From Lachnospiraceae bacterium (GTDB lineage: Bacteria; Bacillota; Clostridia; Lachnospirales; Lachnospiraceae): DNA of 64,000 nucleotides. The stretch is taken from positions 1 to 64,000 of the forward strand of contig QXWO01000014.1 in assembly GCA_009911035.1 (NCBI GenBank). Reading direction: 5' to 3'. The notes under the pieces are model-generated. The model saw only the letters and a program-made list of their open reading frames with translations. It did no database searches and was not told the origin of the DNA. Each line of letters opens with the position of its first letter. Position 1 is the first letter of the stretch. Shown here in pieces: positions 9,301 through 16,702 of this stretch. A program made the position numbers and the translations under genes.

Positions 9301-10219
9301 TGGCAGACTGGATGCCGCCGCCCGCCCCTAATGTATAGCAGTCCTGTATCAGGCCGCCATCCATGGTCATGCTTGCGTCCCATGCGACATCTACCGCCCC
9401 TGCAGTCCTGACGCTCCTGGAACTGTCTGCGCTTTCAGAATAATCCGTGTTATAGTTATTCTGAAGGACAGTCCCTGCTCCCATGGCATAGGAGCCTTTC
9501 ACATAAATAAGGGGGCTGTCCCAGACCTGCCCGGTGTTGTTAAAATCCTTATCCAGCACCGCGCCTCCGTCAAGGATAATATCCTGCGTGGCAAGGCTGC
9601 CGCTGCTTATCCCGACCAGAACGTTTCCGGCATCTCTGGCATAGCTTTTACCGGCAAACTCCTCTTCCCTGCGGATGGTCACCGGATTTTCCGCGTCTTC
9701 ACTCTTTAAGGTAATGTTATCAGCAGTGACCTCAAGCGTCTTTGACACGCCGCAGTCCTTAAGGACTATAATCGTGTCGCCTGCCTGTGCGTTGGCAAAA
9801 GCCTCTTCCAGCTCTTCATACTGAATATCCCCGATCCTTGCCTCATAAATAGCCGTAATATCCTGCTCCTGTTCCGGCTTCCAGTTGGCATAAAGGTTCA
9901 GGCTCCTTTCCGGGGTGTACTCGTTCCCGGCCCATCCTATGGCTTTAAATGTATGCACGTTCCCGTTTTCGGTCACTTCTACCCAGCTTTCCAGATAATG
10001 CCCCTCATAGGATGCGTCTGGCAATATGATGCTTTCCCCCTTTGGCACGGAAATGCTTTCTGTCTCACAGATCCCTTCATAGGCCTCAAACGTGACCGTG
10101 TAACTGTCCTCTTCGGCCGCCCTGGCAGGCAGCGGGACGCTCCCAAGGATTCCCGTTGCGACCGTGGCTGCCGCCGCAAAGCATGTAAGAAGCTTCGTCA
10201 TGATTTTCTTTCTTCCCAT
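6398..10219 (-). CDS. Giant InlB-repeat surface protein, sortase substrate
   Basis: A 1273-aa exported protein. Residues 1-34 form a signal peptide ending LPARAAEE. After one InlB-type repeat, residues about 120-540 look like a right-handed parallel beta helix rich in GGAV and GGGVYM turns. The C-terminal half has at least seven tandem InlB/Listeria-Bacteroides repeats (FDADGG ... GYEFTGWY ... W/HYEK). A Ser/Thr/Gly/Asp-rich stalk leads to the sorting signal: VIQTG, a hydrophobic helix (IYFLAAIGMAGILLAALSV) and REGKRSSKE. The ATG at 10219 has a GGAAGGA site. Likely an adhesin displayed by the element. VIQTG is unlike LPXTG and fits a class B sortase partner, which is the next gene. Confidence 0.88.
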   Translation of the reverse strand: MGRKKIMTKLLTCFAAAATVATGILGSVPLPARAAEEDSYTVTFEAYEGICETESISVPKGESIILPDASYEGHYLESWVEVTENGNVHTFKAIGWAGNEYTPERSLNLYANWKPEQEQDITAIYEARIGDIQYEELEEAFANAQAGDTIIVLKDCGVSKTLEVTADNITLKSEDAENPVTIRREEEFAGKSYARDAGNVLVGISSGSLATQDIILDGGAVLDKDFNNTGQVWDSPLIYVKGSYAMGAGTVLQNNYNTDYSESADSSRSVRTAGAVDVAWDASMTMDGGLIQDCYTLGAGGGIQSAKTAEVTITSGTIRHCAAVWGGALGLMGPSEASDMELSGNHSDSTGGAVWSTLSLVMTDCVIEGNSSGYDGGGVYMSTGGQAKLIRCTLTGNKAPRGSAVQTGKGEGVLPLVIRDCTITGNRSGEKIHAGGTVCYMNETGIILSGHIVMEDNLSVGYEPCDIHYFYNTGASILLDEDFESDSTFVLGGYDTIKPGRVLIDGTLYHKDASPEQFVWHTRNYRTEKRGENLYLAEVPEAYTVTYDANNSSPGYDSVYCSDPNDYTSEDTVTIMGEEELFPLMGNLVKFGCDFAGWNTEKDGSGTGYVPGQEISLTDDLYLYAQWQEKDLVTLTYIYNGGTGETESEQVIPGTNTVFPEASRKGYRFKGWYEDEELTVFAGNAGEKHFAPRQDASYYAAWEKTEATVAFDADGGEMEGGDITAKIGDTITLPGCTKEGYEFTGWYDGDACAGQAGEDYTVADDVILKAHYVRKEAPVCTVSFDTDGGKEISPMKVEKGKAVKLPEAEKAGYIFLGWHTAKEGGTRMDTEFTVTEDTMLYARWEKEDQKPEEKPEATITFDADGGEMEGGDITAKVGDIIMLPACSKEGYEFTGWYDGDTCAGQAGEKYTVAGDVILKAHYEKKAEITYLITFDPNGGRKAAPIKAAKGEKITLPGTEKSGYVFLGWYTEKKGGILLGLAGDELEVEKDMTVYALWEKEKTGETGDKNPGNCKVVFHTEGGTLKNQTLTIVKGAGLYLPLPEKKGYDFTGWYLDKSLTQYAGAYRDSYRITRDTDFYAKWEKTKEEDKKDDNTNQGGTEETADAYTVKYDANGGTVKESSARVTKGKGVKLPAAEREGYAFTGWYTDKQILAGRAGAVYKPDGDICLYAGWKKVSGGSGDGGTADTGNSSDAKTETSTADTGSGSGPDKKSDTSATGKSGDTAAGVPGTGTEKEPVIQTGRTSPIYFLAAIGMAGILLAALSVREGKRSSKE
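7450..8105 (-). repeat. Duplicated InlB-repeat segment within surface gene
   Basis: Two near-identical stretches of about 200 bp (roughly 7450-7655 and 7905-8105) encode the same InlB repeat, with FDADGGEMEGGDITAK and EGYEFTGWYDGD in both. Each is paired with a more diverged neighbouring repeat, so the duplicated unit is probably two repeats (about 450 bp). This points to recent unequal recombination. Confidence 0.75.
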
Positions 10220-10775
10220 ACGTCCTTCCTTTCTTCCATATTTCTATAAATATTAAACGTTCTGCCTGTGTCCCTCCCAGACCCGTTCCTGCCCCGGCTT
10301 CTGTTTCCGCGGCGTTCCCTCCTGCCAGGCGCGCCAAATGCACACTCATCTGCAGGATATCAATCTGGGCAGGCTGTGAAATTGTCAAGGTTCAACGAAA
10401 GGGAATTTTGTATGAATTGAAAATGAGATTTATTTACCCCTTCACTAATAGCAGGCGGGAAGGAGTGAAAAATAAACAGTTTATAGAAATTTTAGAAATA
10501 AAATTCTGCTGTCGGTTTGTCTTAATATCTATCCGTCCGTACAAATCTCCATTAATAATATTGTGTATTAGTCCAAAATTGTGTTAGCAGATATAATTTG
10601 TTGCCTACACATTCTGAATTTGCGGTCTGAAAACGAATAATTTTAAGAACCAACACATTTACTGACTAATACATTTTGGCATACTGATTTAAAGCAAGAT
10701 TATATTTTATGTGGTGACTGGTACAGAAATAGTGTATAATAATGTAATTGTTGGAAATGAATGGGAGGGAAATTT
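10220..10775. other. Gene-free stretch at start of AT-rich cargo
   Basis: From 10220 to about 10400 lies the GC-richer leader of the surface gene, with a TTGACA at about 10378-10383 on the minus strand that could be part of its promoter. From about 10400 the DNA turns sharply AT-rich, matching the plus-strand cargo genes, and contains structured repeat E1 (10564-10673). A TATAAT at 10735-10740 is a candidate -10 box for the 10776 gene; its -35 is weak. No convincing ORF is seen. Confidence 0.5.
10564..10673. repeat. Structured inverted repeat E1
   Basis: The outer arms TGTATTAGTC (10564-10573) and GACTAATACA (10664-10673) are perfectly complementary. After a 6-nt spacer on each side come inner arms TGTGTT and AACACA. 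The roughly 66-nt centre shows no obvious symmetry. E2 at 11129-11234 has the same layout and related arms. Confidence 0.65.
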
Positions 10776-11114
10776 ATGCAGGAAATTTTGTTGGATAATG
10801 TAAGCTATTCAAAACTAAACAACTTAATTACTCATGCAACAGCTTATACTTGTGAAGAAGACAAAGTAATAGATGAATTAGGGATTTGGAAAAGGGAAGA
10901 TATTATTGAGGCAATTAGATCAGGGAAAAAAATATCAAGGGCATCTGTCACACGCAACTATTTAGGCATATATCTTGGACAGCGTATATGCCATGTGATA
11001 ACCATAGAAACAGAAGGAGAAATATATTTAATTAATTCAGATTATCGTAATCGTTTGGAAAAAGAAGATATGATAGAAATGAATGAATGGTTGAAGCATG
11101 ATAGAACTCATTGA
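10776..11114 (+). CDS. Hypothetical protein paired with HEPN gene
   Basis: A 112-aa soluble acidic protein of no family I recognise. The ATG at 10776 has GGGAGG upstream; an in-frame ATG five codons earlier lacks a site. Features include IWKREDIIEAIRSGKK, a basic RASVTRNYLG patch and an acidic C-terminus. It is AT-rich, on the opposite strand to the ICE genes around it, and lies between structured repeats E1 and E2. It may be an accessory of the HEPN protein downstream, inferred only from position. Confidence 0.6.
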   Translation: MQEILLDNVSYSKLNNLITHATAYTCEEDKVIDELGIWKREDIIEAIRSGKKISRASVTRNYLGIYLGQRICHVITIETEGEIYLINSDYRNRLEKEDMIEMNEWLKHDRTH

Positions 11115-11128
11115 TCATTAAAGTCTGG

Positions 11129-11234
11129 TGTTAGTCCGTAAATATGTTGGCATTCAAAATTCCCAGTTTTGATTCGCATGAATACCGGAGATATAGAATG
11201 CAGATTATAGCACCAACACACTTTCGGACTAACA
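11129..11234. repeat. Structured inverted repeat E2
   Basis: The outer arms TGTTAGTCCG (11129-11138) and CGGACTAACA (11225-11234) are perfect complements. A 6-nt spacer on each side leads to inner arms TGTTGG and CCAACA. Same geometry as E1 (10-bp arm, 6-nt gap, 6-bp arm) with related arm sequences but a different centre. It fills most of the gap between the two cargo genes. Confidence 0.65.
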
Positions 11235-11295
11235 TCTCTTTTATCAAACATAGCTTTCGTTTAATACGAATTTTTTTAGAGAAAAAGGTGATTGC

Positions 11296-12600
11296 ATGCA
11301 AAATCAAACAAGACTGTATGGTATAGTGGAAGGATATGAAAATATTTCTTTTGTAATAGAAGATTTCCAATGTATCTTCTTTCATTCAGACCCCCAGCCT
11401 AAATCTCCTATTATCCTTCCCCAGCAACAGGGATTTATCCTGGGACGTACTCCCGAAAGAAAATATGTCTATATCTATGCCAATCAGGAATTAAAAATAT
11501 GGCATGAACTGACACTTAACACCTGGACATACTTTGTCAGTAGTTTTCCCGATATTAGTACCTATAAAATCCTTTGTTTTGAAAACGGTATTCTCAATAA
11601 GCTTTTCTTCCCATCTTCTGTTATATTTGAATATACTGAAAAGGCAGAAACGAAAGTTAAATATCAGGATGACAGCCTGACCTACACGTTGGCAGGCAAA
11701 AATGTGAGAGGGAATATCTCTATCCATTCCACACCTCATGACCGGAGATCAGCCGAAAAAGGCGATTCCATTTCAACGGGAGGAATTAATTTAGAAATCA
11801 CATTTGATGAAGAAAAAGAAATCCAGACTTTCCCCGAAATGTTTGGATATATATTAAACATGTGCCAGTTTATGGCATTCCGCCGAAATATAAGTTTTGA
11901 AAAAATAACATTCAGAGATTTTATTGATAATTTCCCAGAAATAACTGACTCTGTTGCAGAATGCTATGTTAATTATGAGCATGTGCATGATACAAATAAA
12001 GGAATCCATAGTTGCCTGACTTTCAATATATTGCAAGAATCCGTTACCAGCCTGTTAAGTTCTATCGTAAGCAACAAACCTAAGAAACCCAGTTTCAACA
12101 TTGGATTTATTCCTGATGACGATAAAACCGCTCTTTATATTACAAGCATAAAAATAAGGGAAATCTGTTCTGCACTGGAATCAGAAATGGAATTATCTAA
12201 AATTCAGGTACAGCAGGAAACAGCTTTTGACAATCTGGTAGAAAAACTAAAAGACATAGTGAAAGAAGATCGTGATGGAATCCACTCTCTAACCGACCCA
12301 AAATCATATGACTATATCCTCGGCACTCTCCGGCATTTGTCAGGTGCCCTTGCTGACAGGATTGAAAAATGTTTCTCTGAATACCAGCCATTGATAGGTG
12401 AATACATATCCAGAGAAGATATTGATAAACTTGTACAATATAGAAATACCATTACACACGGTAATTTCATGCCATTAGACAATAAATTAGCAGAGACTGC
12501 CTTTGTACTTATAAAACTGGTATATTGCTGCATCTTAAAACGGATAGGGCTGACAGATAAGGTGATTAAAGAACTTTTTCAACGGCAGCTTACATCATGA
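11296..12600 (+). CDS. ApeA-like HEPN-domain protein, candidate phage defence
   Basis: A 434-aa protein. The N-terminal half is beta-rich and resembles the ApeA N-terminal domain (YGIVEGYENISFVIEDF onward). The C-terminal helical domain ends in YRNTITHGNF, which contains the HEPN RNase motif R-N-x3-H (Arg383, His388). HEPN proteins of this layout, including ApeA, act as abortive-infection RNases in known systems. The start ATG has AAGGTG upstream. Low GC and opposite orientation to the flanking ICE genes mark it as cargo. The HEPN motif is seen directly; the ApeA assignment is from memory of the family and the target RNA is unknown. Confidence 0.6.
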   Translation: MQNQTRLYGIVEGYENISFVIEDFQCIFFHSDPQPKSPIILPQQQGFILGRTPERKYVYIYANQELKIWHELTLNTWTYFVSSFPDISTYKILCFENGILNKLFFPSSVIFEYTEKAETKVKYQDDSLTYTLAGKNVRGNISIHSTPHDRRSAEKGDSISTGGINLEITFDEEKEIQTFPEMFGYILNMCQFMAFRRNISFEKITFRDFIDNFPEITDSVAECYVNYEHVHDTNKGIHSCLTFNILQESVTSLLSSIVSNKPKKPSFNIGFIPDDDKTALYITSIKIREICSALESEMELSKIQVQQETAFDNLVEKLKDIVKEDRDGIHSLTDPKSYDYILGTLRHLSGALADRIEKCFSEYQPLIGEYISREDIDKLVQYRNTITHGNFMPLDNKLAETAFVLIKLVYCCILKRIGLTDKVIKELFQRQLTS

Positions 12601-12861
12601 AAGAGAAAAGGCGCTCCGGGGGGGGGCTGCCCTAAGAACCGGCAAAGGACTTATCCCTTGACCCTTTGCCGGGCTCTGCCCGGACCCGTCCTCGCCGGAA
12701 GCAGGAAAAGGAGCAGCAGCCCCTTTTCTACTGCATAAGGATAATCCGTGAACCTTATGTCAAGAGGCTTTCGCGGCATATCCTCACGCTTCGCGTTCCG
12801 GTATTCCACGATCCTCCTGACAACGGTTCCGCTCCTTTGCCGACATGGACGTTATCTCTTT
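12601..12861. other. GC-rich gene-free stretch with nested hairpins
   Basis: After the AT-rich cargo the DNA returns to GC-rich ICE sequence. It begins with a run of G and two adjoining inverted repeats: CCGGCAAAGG (12640-12649) with CCTTTGCCGG (12664-12673), and CCGGGC with GCCCGG (12670-12684). These could be a terminator pair or a remnant of a transfer origin; no nick site can be assigned. No ORF is convincing. Confidence 0.4.
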
Positions 12862-13302
12862 TCATGGAGACGTTTCCGACATCATCTTTCTTATTTTTTC
12901 CAATACTTTTTCCCGCCTGTTCTGGATTGTTTTTCTGCTGCACCCGAATATTTCCGCTGTTTTCTTTACTGTCATATCCTCGAAATACAAAAGCCTTACC
13001 AGACGTTTCTCCTGTTCAGGCAGTTTTTTAAGGGCATTTTCCAGCCTGTCCCGGCATTCGTCCTTTAAAACCGTTTCCAGTGTCGTATCCTTAAGGTAAT
13101 TTGATTTTTCAGGATAATATCCTTTTTCATGCAGTTTATTGATACTGCACACACCATGCTTCCTGTCGCGTTCCCTCTGGTACCGCTCCCTCCGTTCTGA
13201 ACGGTACCATTCCAGATAAATCTCCCTGCCCACTTCCACCAGCGTACCGCCACCCAGACGGATAAAATATTTTTCCCGTTCCCTTGGCTGCTTTCCCCTC
13301 AT
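12862..13302 (-). CDS. Sigma-70 region 4 family protein
   Basis: A 146-aa protein. The N-terminal half is basic and polar (SERRERYQRERDRKHG). The C-terminal part is a sigma region 4 helix-turn-helix: LPEQEKRLVRLLYFEDMTVK, then KTAEIFGCSRKTIQNRREKVLEKI. Such short sigma-like proteins are common regulators in clostridial ICEs. The ATG at 13302 overlaps the stop of the upstream gene by 4 bp, so the two are translationally coupled. No region 2 is visible, so it may act as a DNA-binding adaptor rather than a full sigma factor. Confidence 0.75.
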   Translation of the reverse strand: MRGKQPREREKYFIRLGGGTLVEVGREIYLEWYRSERRERYQRERDRKHGVCSINKLHEKGYYPEKSNYLKDTTLETVLKDECRDRLENALKKLPEQEKRLVRLLYFEDMTVKKTAEIFGCSRKTIQNRREKVLEKIRKMMSETSP

Positions 13303-13955
13303 ACAGCCGCCACCGCCTTTACCGCCTGCTTCCTGTCCGGGTATTGCTTCCGCAGTCTCCGGGCTGCCTGCGAAAGTATGGCTGATACTGCCGGGCTGGT
13401 GATCCCAAGCTCTTTTGCCGCTTCTCTCCGGGTCTTCTGCTGGAAAAAACAAAGCCTGGCTGCCATTCTCTGCCGCTCCGTCAGGCATTTTAGCAGTTCT
13501 TCCATGTTTTCCCTTTCCAGCAAATCTTCAACTGTTTTCGCACATACGTCTTCCATCGCTTCCCACTCTTCCGATATGGCGCTGTAGGAAACTGTCCTTT
13601 CCTGCTCTTTTGCCCTCTGGTTACGTTCCAGCCTGTCCTCCCCTTCAAGGACAAGCCGGATATGCCATGGCTCCTTCGCAAAAAAATGTTCCGGTAAATA
13701 ACTGCTTATCCCGCTGGATGCATACAGATAATCTCCGCATGTATGAACCGGGAATACGGTGGAATGACCGCCGGCATGGTATAATGCATAGCCATTCTGA
13801 TAGGCTGCAATCCATGTGTCATTTTTCAGCTCCTTTTCTGCCACCAGCCTGCCTGTATTCCTTAGATTCCTTGCGGTGGGCATTTTTCTTCCATGTTCCG
13901 GTATTTCGGTAATCTCCTTCAATTCCTGCAATGTCAATTCTGGCCGCCTTTCCAA
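13299..13955 (-). CDS. Sigma-like helix-turn-helix regulator
   Basis: A 218-aa protein ending in a sigma region 4-like HTH: LTERQRMAARLCFFQQKTRR, then EAAKELGITSPAVSAILSQAARRLRKQY. The N-terminal 110 residues (with WIAAYQNGYALYHAGGHSTV and a YLPEHFF segment) match no domain I know. It is translationally coupled to the smaller sigma-like protein downstream. The two probably act together on the ICE genes, an inference from coupling. Confidence 0.65.
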   Translation of the reverse strand: MERRPELTLQELKEITEIPEHGRKMPTARNLRNTGRLVAEKELKNDTWIAAYQNGYALYHAGGHSTVFPVHTCGDYLYASSGISSYLPEHFFAKEPWHIRLVLEGEDRLERNQRAKEQERTVSYSAISEEWEAMEDVCAKTVEDLLERENMEELLKCLTERQRMAARLCFFQQKTRREAAKELGITSPAVSAILSQAARRLRKQYPDRKQAVKAVAAV

Positions 13956-14169
13956 CGGGCCGTGCCGGAATTATACTGGCTGCATTGCCTGCACCATCGC
14001 AGGACAGGCAGTAAAAAACAGCTTCCGGCTTACCCGTTTTTTTTAACGGGGCTGGAAACTTTTCCTTACTGCCTGTTATCTTGTGTATATTTTAACGGAA
14101 CCAGCGGCCGCTTTCCTCACCGGTCAGGTAGAAATCCACTTATTTTCCCACCATATCCGTAGAATCCTT

Positions 14170-14523
14170 TCATCTGCCCCTCCGCAGGCTTTCCACCAGC
14201 GCCTCTATCGTCCGCAGCACGATCTCCCGCTCCGGTTCCCTTAAATGACTGATGCGGTGGAATATATCCCCATGCCGCTTTTTCCCCGAATCGGAAATAA
14301 CGCCCAGAAGGCTGTCTGCGTCTGCATCCATTGCCTGTACCAGATTTATGAAAGTTCCTATGCCCATGGCCATTTGTCCTCCCTCAATCCGGCTTACCGT
14401 GTTGGCGCTGATCCCTGCTTTCTCCGCAAGCGCTTCCTGTGACAGGCGCAGTTCCATCCTCCGTTCCCGTATACGTTCCCCAAGGGCTGCCAGTTCTTGT
14501 GATTCTACACGTCTGCCCAACAC
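14170..14523 (-). CDS. XRE family regulator
   Basis: A 117-aa DNA-binding protein. A classic XRE helix-turn-helix occupies residues 12-68 (LGERIRERRMELRLSQEALA, KAGISANTVSRIEGG). A short C-terminal helical tail follows. It lies between repA and the sigma pair in the same direction and probably regulates maintenance or transfer functions. Its ligand or inducer is not apparent. Confidence 0.8.
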   Translation of the reverse strand: MLGRRVESQELAALGERIRERRMELRLSQEALAEKAGISANTVSRIEGGQMAMGIGTFINLVQAMDADADSLLGVISDSGKKRHGDIFHRISHLREPEREIVLRTIEALVESLRRGR

Positions 14524-14638
14524 GGTTTCCCCCTTTCCTTACAGATTTCCATTCCCCGGTCCCGGCAGCAAAGCCAGCCAGACCATACGCAGGCTGTCTT
14601 TTTCCAGAGATTATGTATTTGCATTGACATTGTGGCCG

Positions 14639-15649
14639 CTATCCGCTCCCATATAGGTCGTGGTTCACCTCCGCCCGGTAATAATTGCCTATGGTCAGTG
14701 CTGAATTATAAAGCGATGCCAGCAGGTACGCTTTGATATTCCCCACTTTGCCAGTATTCCCCTGCAGGCAGGCAAGCACATAGGCTATATGTGAATCATC
14801 CAGCTTCAGGAACCGCTCCTTCACAACCGCCGCCGGCCTTTCCGCCCCCGCTATCCGCAAAATTGCATGGTCAGGCATCATCATCACATCCACCATCAGC
14901 TCCACCAGCTCGTCCAGTTCCTCCCTCTGGCAGCCCCTGGCACCCAAAAAACACTCATACGAGATATTTTTCCGTATGGCGGAACGGTATCCCTCCATCC
15001 GTCTTATCGCGCCTGATGGATAAGGATTGACAGGATCAGTCTTGCTGAAATCAGTTTTATTAAATTCAGTCTTATTAGGTTGTGATTTTGGAAATTCTTG
15101 AATTGTGGTTTTCATTACTCCTGAATTGTGATTTTCATCATTCTTGAATTGTGATTTTAATAATTCCTGATTTACAGTTTCCACAGTTCCCCCGTCATGA
15201 TCACCGGCCGCCCTGTTTTCCGGCGTTCCTGTCGTTTCCCTTTCGTCAGGGTCTCCCCCTTTCTTCGGCAATGTCGGCTCTTCCCTTACCATGAAATTCT
15301 TTACATAGATCACGTTAGGCCTGCCCAGTCCCAGGCGCTTTTTCTCTATCAGCCCGATACCCTTATCAGAATCCAGTTCCTTCATCAGCTTTACCGCTTT
15401 CTGCATTCCGCAGTTCATTAACTCCGCTGTCTCCTCCACCGTAAAGACAATGTAAACCCTGTCCTCTTCATCGATCCACCTGTTTTTAATGCTGAGCCCC
15501 ATGCGGTCCAGCATCAGCCCGTATAAGACTTTCGCTTCACAGGAAAGGCTCCTGAAGCACTCCGCTGTGAACAGCATTTTCGGGATACGGTAAAAGCTGT
15601 ACTGCCCCGCTTCCATCCCATGGAAATAATCAAACTGGATCCCCTGCAT
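14639..15649 (-). CDS. repA: RepA_N family replication initiator
   Basis: A 336-aa initiator. The RepA_N domain fills residues about 10-125 (YSFYRIPKMLFTAECFRSLS, SCEAKVLYGLMLDRM, winged-helix IVFTVEETAELM). A low-complexity linker at 130-215 is rich in Asn, Lys and Thr. A C-terminal DUF6017-like domain follows (IAYVLACLQGNTGKVGNIKA, YLLASLYNSA). RepA_N proteins start replication of plasmids and of excised ICEs, and their origin commonly lies inside the gene. Iteron-like repeats are visible in the linker. With parA and parB upstream it gives the element a plasmid-like maintenance module. Confidence 0.88.
   Translation of the reverse strand: MQGIQFDYFHGMEAGQYSFYRIPKMLFTAECFRSLSCEAKVLYGLMLDRMGLSIKNRWIDEEDRVYIVFTVEETAELMNCGMQKAVKLMKELDSDKGIGLIEKKRLGLGRPNVIYVKNFMVREEPTLPKKGGDPDERETTGTPENRAAGDHDGGTVETVNQELLKSQFKNDENHNSGVMKTTIQEFPKSQPNKTEFNKTDFSKTDPVNPYPSGAIRRMEGYRSAIRKNISYECFLGARGCQREELDELVELMVDVMMMPDHAILRIAGAERPAAVVKERFLKLDDSHIAYVLACLQGNTGKVGNIKAYLLASLYNSALTIGNYYRAEVNHDLYGSG
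15072..15163. repeat. Iteron-like 23-bp direct repeats inside repA
   Basis: Four consecutive 23-bp units at 15072, 15095, 15118 and 15141 share the core TTGT(G)(A/G)TTTT. Because 23 is not a multiple of three, the repeat shifts reading frame from unit to unit, so the conservation is at DNA level. This is the expected place for a RepA_N origin. Confidence 0.7.
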
Positions 15650-15690
15650 CTTTTTACGCCTCCATTCCTCACAATCTTTTTATGGTTTTC

Positions 15691-15735
15691 TCCACATAAA
15701 AACAGAGGGTGTGTTTTCCTCTGCTCTTATGTGGA
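15691..15735. repeat. Nested inverted repeat upstream of repA
   Basis: The outer arms TCCACATAA and TTATGTGGA and inner arms CAGAGG and CCTCTG are separated by 3 nt, with a 9-nt loop. It lies between parB and repA, 42 bp before the repA start. It could be a repA operator, a leader hairpin controlling initiator level, or a terminator for the parAB transcript, though the T-run is poor. Confidence 0.55.
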
Positions 15736-15778
15736 ACAATATTCTGTTTTTCTGACGGAGCATACCGCTCTGCCAGTG

Positions 15779-16702
15779 CTATTCCCCCTGCTCAAATCTC
15801 CACCTCTTTAAGAGGCCATAGATCACTTCCTCTATCTGCTCCGCCGAATAACCAGCCGGAAAATATTCGTTCAGCTTCTTTCTCTGCAGCCTGACTGCCT
15901 GGGCTGCCGGTTTTTCATCAGAAAGGATGATCTCCATTCCGTTTTCGTCCAGTTTCCCTTCCCTGCCTGACTCCTTAAGCTTCCTTGCCTGTGCCAGATT
16001 AGGGAATACGCATAAACGCTGCATTGTCTGGCAAAGAAGCTCCTGCACTTCCGGTTCCAGATAGGATAATTCCACCCCGGCGCCAAATGCAATGCGTTTT
16101 TCATCTACATAATTGAGCATAGGCTTTATAAGGAAAGTCAGGCGGATATACCGCTCAACCTGTTTATAGCTCTCCCCGCTTCCTTCTGCTGCCACCTCTG
16201 TGGATTTCTTCCCCAGATAATCAGGGACAACCTGTCCCTCTTTTTTAGGCCTGCCTTTTACCCTGTCTATCGCATCCAGCTTCATTTTATAGGCGTAAGC
16301 TTTTTCGCTGTACAAAAGCTCTTCCCTCTGGATGTTGGAATCCACCATCGTCACGGTGGCTTCTTCATCTGTCATGCTGCGGACAAAGCATGGGACCGCC
16401 TTAAGTCCCAGCAGTTCACAGGCCCTTTTCCGCCTGTGCCCCGATATGATCTCATACCCGCTTTCCTTCCCCGGACGGACGAGCAGGGGGCTGATGATCC
16501 CATGCTCCCTGACGCTCTCCACGGTCTCCTGCATTTTTTCATCATCCAGCACCCGGAATGGGTGGGAATCAAAGGAATGCAGCTGGTCAATGGCTATATC
16601 CTCTACCTTTTCCGATAACCTGCCTGTGTCCTCTTCCAGCCCAAACAAAGCGTTCACATCTGGCATTTTGATATTGGAAGCGCTGCTTTTTCTACCTGCC
16701 AT
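15779..16702 (-). CDS. parB: ParB/Spo0J family partition protein
   Basis: A 307-aa centromere-binding protein. The ParB N-terminal domain shows IAIDQLHSFDSHPFRVLDDE and the CTPase/clamp motif GYEIISGHRRKRACELLG (boxes II/III). Then come the helix-turn-helix region and TEVAAEGSGESYKQVERYIRL. The ATG at 16702 is chosen for AAGGAGG just upstream; it overlaps the parA end by 11 bp, so the pair is coupled. Role: segregation of the element when it replicates as a circle. Confidence 0.9.
   Translation of the reverse strand: MAGRKSSASNIKMPDVNALFGLEEDTGRLSEKVEDIAIDQLHSFDSHPFRVLDDEKMQETVESVREHGIISPLLVRPGKESGYEIISGHRRKRACELLGLKAVPCFVRSMTDEEATVTMVDSNIQREELLYSEKAYAYKMKLDAIDRVKGRPKKEGQVVPDYLGKKSTEVAAEGSGESYKQVERYIRLTFLIKPMLNYVDEKRIAFGAGVELSYLEPEVQELLCQTMQRLCVFPNLAQARKLKESGREGKLDENGMEIILSDEKPAAQAVRLQRKKLNEYFPAGYSAEQIEEVIYGLLKRWRFEQGE

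Noticed and set aside
10086-10388. 100-aa frame upstream of the surface gene
   Set aside because: It runs over the surface protein start in another frame, no family is recognised, and the signal-peptide gene is clearly the real one.
10564-11234. Integron attC sites flanking cassettes
   Set aside because: Arms run GTTA...TAAC, the reverse of attC polarity, the bases do not fit the RYYYAAC/GTTRRRY consensus, and no integron integrase is present. The geometry alone is similar.
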